From NCBI GenBank assembly GCA_022565135.1, contig JADFKA010000128.1:1-5755 (forward strand): a stretch of DNA of 5,755 bases, read 5' to 3'. The stretch is from Pseudomonadota bacterium. GTDB lineage: Bacteria > Pseudomonadota > Gammaproteobacteria > Steroidobacterales > Woeseiaceae. Every line of letters starts with the position of its first letter. Positions within the stretch are counted from its first letter, which is position 1. The position numbers were made by a program, and so were the translations under genes. Positions 4,512 through 5,755 of the stretch are shown in pieces. Below the pieces are notes generated by a model that saw only the letters and a program-made list of their open reading frames with translations, ran no database searches and had not been told where the DNA came from.

Positions 4512-5755
4512 ATGTCAGGCGCTGACCTGATCCTGATTGATGGATCATCCTACCTGTACCGGGCGTTCCACGCCCTGCCAAACCTTAGCAATGCAAAGGG
4601 TGAACCGACGGGCGCATTGCATGGCGTGTTGAACATGATCAATAAGCTCGTCCGCGATGAGGCCGCCGAATATGTTGCCGTCGTGTTCGACGCACCGGGC
4701 AAGACCTTTCGGGACGACATGTTCGCCGAGTACAAGGCCAATCGCCCACCCATGCCAGATGAATTGCGTACACAGGTCGAGCCGCTGATGGAGGCAATCA
4801 AGGCTATGGGTCTGCCTTTGTTGCGCGTCAAAGGCGTCGAAGCCGACGATGTCATCGGCACCCTGTGCCGGGAGGCTGCGAGCAATGGTCTCAACGTGCT
4901 GGTCTCAACGGGCGACAAGGATATGGCGCAACTCGTCAACGATAACGTGACGCTGGTCGATACGATGAGCGGCAAAATCATGGCCCGTGAAGGCGTTAAG
5001 GAAAAGTTCGACGTCTATCCCGAACAGATCATCGACTATCTCGCACTGGTCGGCGATACCTCGGACAACATTCCGGGCGTCCCTCGCGTTGGTGCCAAGA
5101 CTGCCGCCAAGTGGCTTAATCAATACGACAGTGCCGATGGTATTGTCGATCATGCTGACGAAATCAAGGGCAAGGTCGGCGAAAGCCTGCGTGACAACAT
5201 TGAGCAGCTGCGACTGTCGCAAAAGCTTGCCACGATTCGTCTGAATGTTGACTTGCCCATGGCGATGATGGACCTCCGGCCGGCAAACGCCGACATCAAA
5301 AGCTTGCGGGAAATTTACAGCCACTTCGAACTACGCACGCTACTGGGTCAACTGGATGACGAAGCTGATGCGGTCAAAGTCATTGCCGATTCGGTCGAGG
5401 GCGACTATGAAATCGTTCTTGACTGGAAGACGTTTGACAAGTGGCTAAAGTTAATCAACGCGGCTGACCTCGTTGCCGTGGACACCGAGACGACGAGCCT
5501 CGATTACATGACTGCGGAAGTGGTCGGCCTGTCGCTGTGTGTCACAGCCGGCGAGGCCGCCTATATACCCGTTGCGCACAATTATCCGGGCGCGCCAGAT
5601 CAATTGCCTCGGGAGGAAGTATTTGAAAAACTTAAACTTTTTCTCGAAGATCCGCAACGCAAGAAGGTCGGCCATCACCTCAAATATGACGCTCACGTAC
5701 TCGCACGCCACGGCATCAAGTTGGCGGGCATGTGCTTCGATTCGATGCTTGAGTC
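4512..5755 (+). CDS. polA: DNA polymerase I, N-terminal part (5' nuclease domain and start of 3'-5' exonuclease domain); 3' end outside the window
   Basis: DNA polymerase I removes RNA primers and fills gaps in Okazaki-fragment processing and excision repair. The frame is open from the ATG to the window edge: 414 residues, under half of the usual length of about 900-930. The 5' nuclease domain (about 1-280) begins LILIDGSSYLYRAFHALP (Asp10). It continues with VFDAPGKTFRD (Asp60), YKANRPPMPDEL, EADDVIGTL (Asp112, Asp113), STGDKDMAQLV (Asp135, Asp137) and VGDTSDNIPGV (Asp182, Asp185). These correspond to E. coli Asp13, 63, 115/116, 138/140 and 185/188. The helix-hairpin-helix-like GVPRVGAKTAAKWL follows. 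The proofreading domain shows VDTETTSLD (Asp324, Glu326) and KYDAHVLARHGI (Asp393). Both exonuclease metal-binding sets seen so far are intact, as in E. coli and unlike Taq, whose proofreading domain is inactive. The polymerase domain lies beyond the window. Minus-strand open frames here are shadows. Confidence 0.97.
   Translation, partial: MSGADLILIDGSSYLYRAFHALPNLSNAKGEPTGALHGVLNMINKLVRDEAAEYVAVVFDAPGKTFRDDMFAEYKANRPPMPDELRTQVEPLMEAIKAMGLPLLRVKGVEADDVIGTLCREAASNGLNVLVSTGDKDMAQLVNDNVTLVDTMSGKIMAREGVKEKFDVYPEQIIDYLALVGDTSDNIPGVPRVGAKTAAKWLNQYDSADGIVDHADEIKGKVGESLRDNIEQLRLSQKLATIRLNVDLPMAMMDLRPANADIKSLREIYSHFELRTLLGQLDDEADAVKVIADSVEGDYEIVLDWKTFDKWLKLINAADLVAVDTETTSLDYMTAEVVGLSLCVTAGEAAYIPVAHNYPGAPDQLPREEVFEKLKLFLEDPQRKKVGHHLKYDAHVLARHGIKLAGMCFDSMLE

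Noticed and set aside
4550..5324. Long minus-strand open frames (4550-4981, 4905-5324) within polA
   Set aside because: They are antisense shadows of a clearly recognisable PolA reading frame, with no family motifs.

Overview
The window is fully coding on the plus strand and holds six genes. Four overlapping arginine-biosynthesis genes come first: an argD-type aminotransferase cut off at its 5' end, an acylornithine carbamoyltransferase, argB and argH. They are followed by the small lipoprotein gene lptM and the first 414 codons of polA.

The sequence is moderately GC-rich. LptM belongs to a proteobacterial family (E. coli YifL), and the PolA N-terminal half closely resembles gammaproteobacterial Pol I, with a proofreading DxE motif. 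The host is therefore most likely a gammaproteobacterium, perhaps of a lineage related to Xanthomonadales, Steroidobacterales or Woeseiales. The lineage is inference; no search was possible.

Bases 1-4221 form one translationally coupled unit. argD ends in TGATG, overlapping the next ATG by one base. The argF'/argB and argB/argH junctions are both ATGA four-base overlaps. Encoded here are the phosphorylation of the N-acylglutamate (ArgB), the transamination giving N-acylornithine (ArgD), the carbamoylation of acylornithine to acylcitrulline (ArgF'), and the last step, argininosuccinate cleavage (ArgH). The acyl-transfer step, ArgC, the deacylase and ArgG are not in the window and must lie upstream or elsewhere. 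The carbamoyltransferase is not a normal ornithine carbamoyltransferase. It belongs to the N-acetyl/N-succinylornithine carbamoyltransferase branch, so the pathway would keep the acyl group on through carbamoylation.

The most interesting point is that several specificity-determining positions do not match the Xanthomonas acetylornithine enzyme. They resemble the N-succinyl pathway of Bacteroidota: Ala where acetylornithine carbamoyltransferase has Glu92, and Val where ornithine-type aminotransferases have the Glu gate. There are also Bacteroidota-like features in ArgB and ArgH. An N-succinyl-ornithine route in a proteobacterial genome is the hypothesis to test.

Bases 4222-4511 switch subject. 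A TATAAT box and an imperfect hairpin precede lptM (LPS-assembly lipoprotein), then comes a short gap and polA with a good ribosome binding site. There is no RNA gene, mobile element or CRISPR array, and no intergenic stretch longer than 50 bases.
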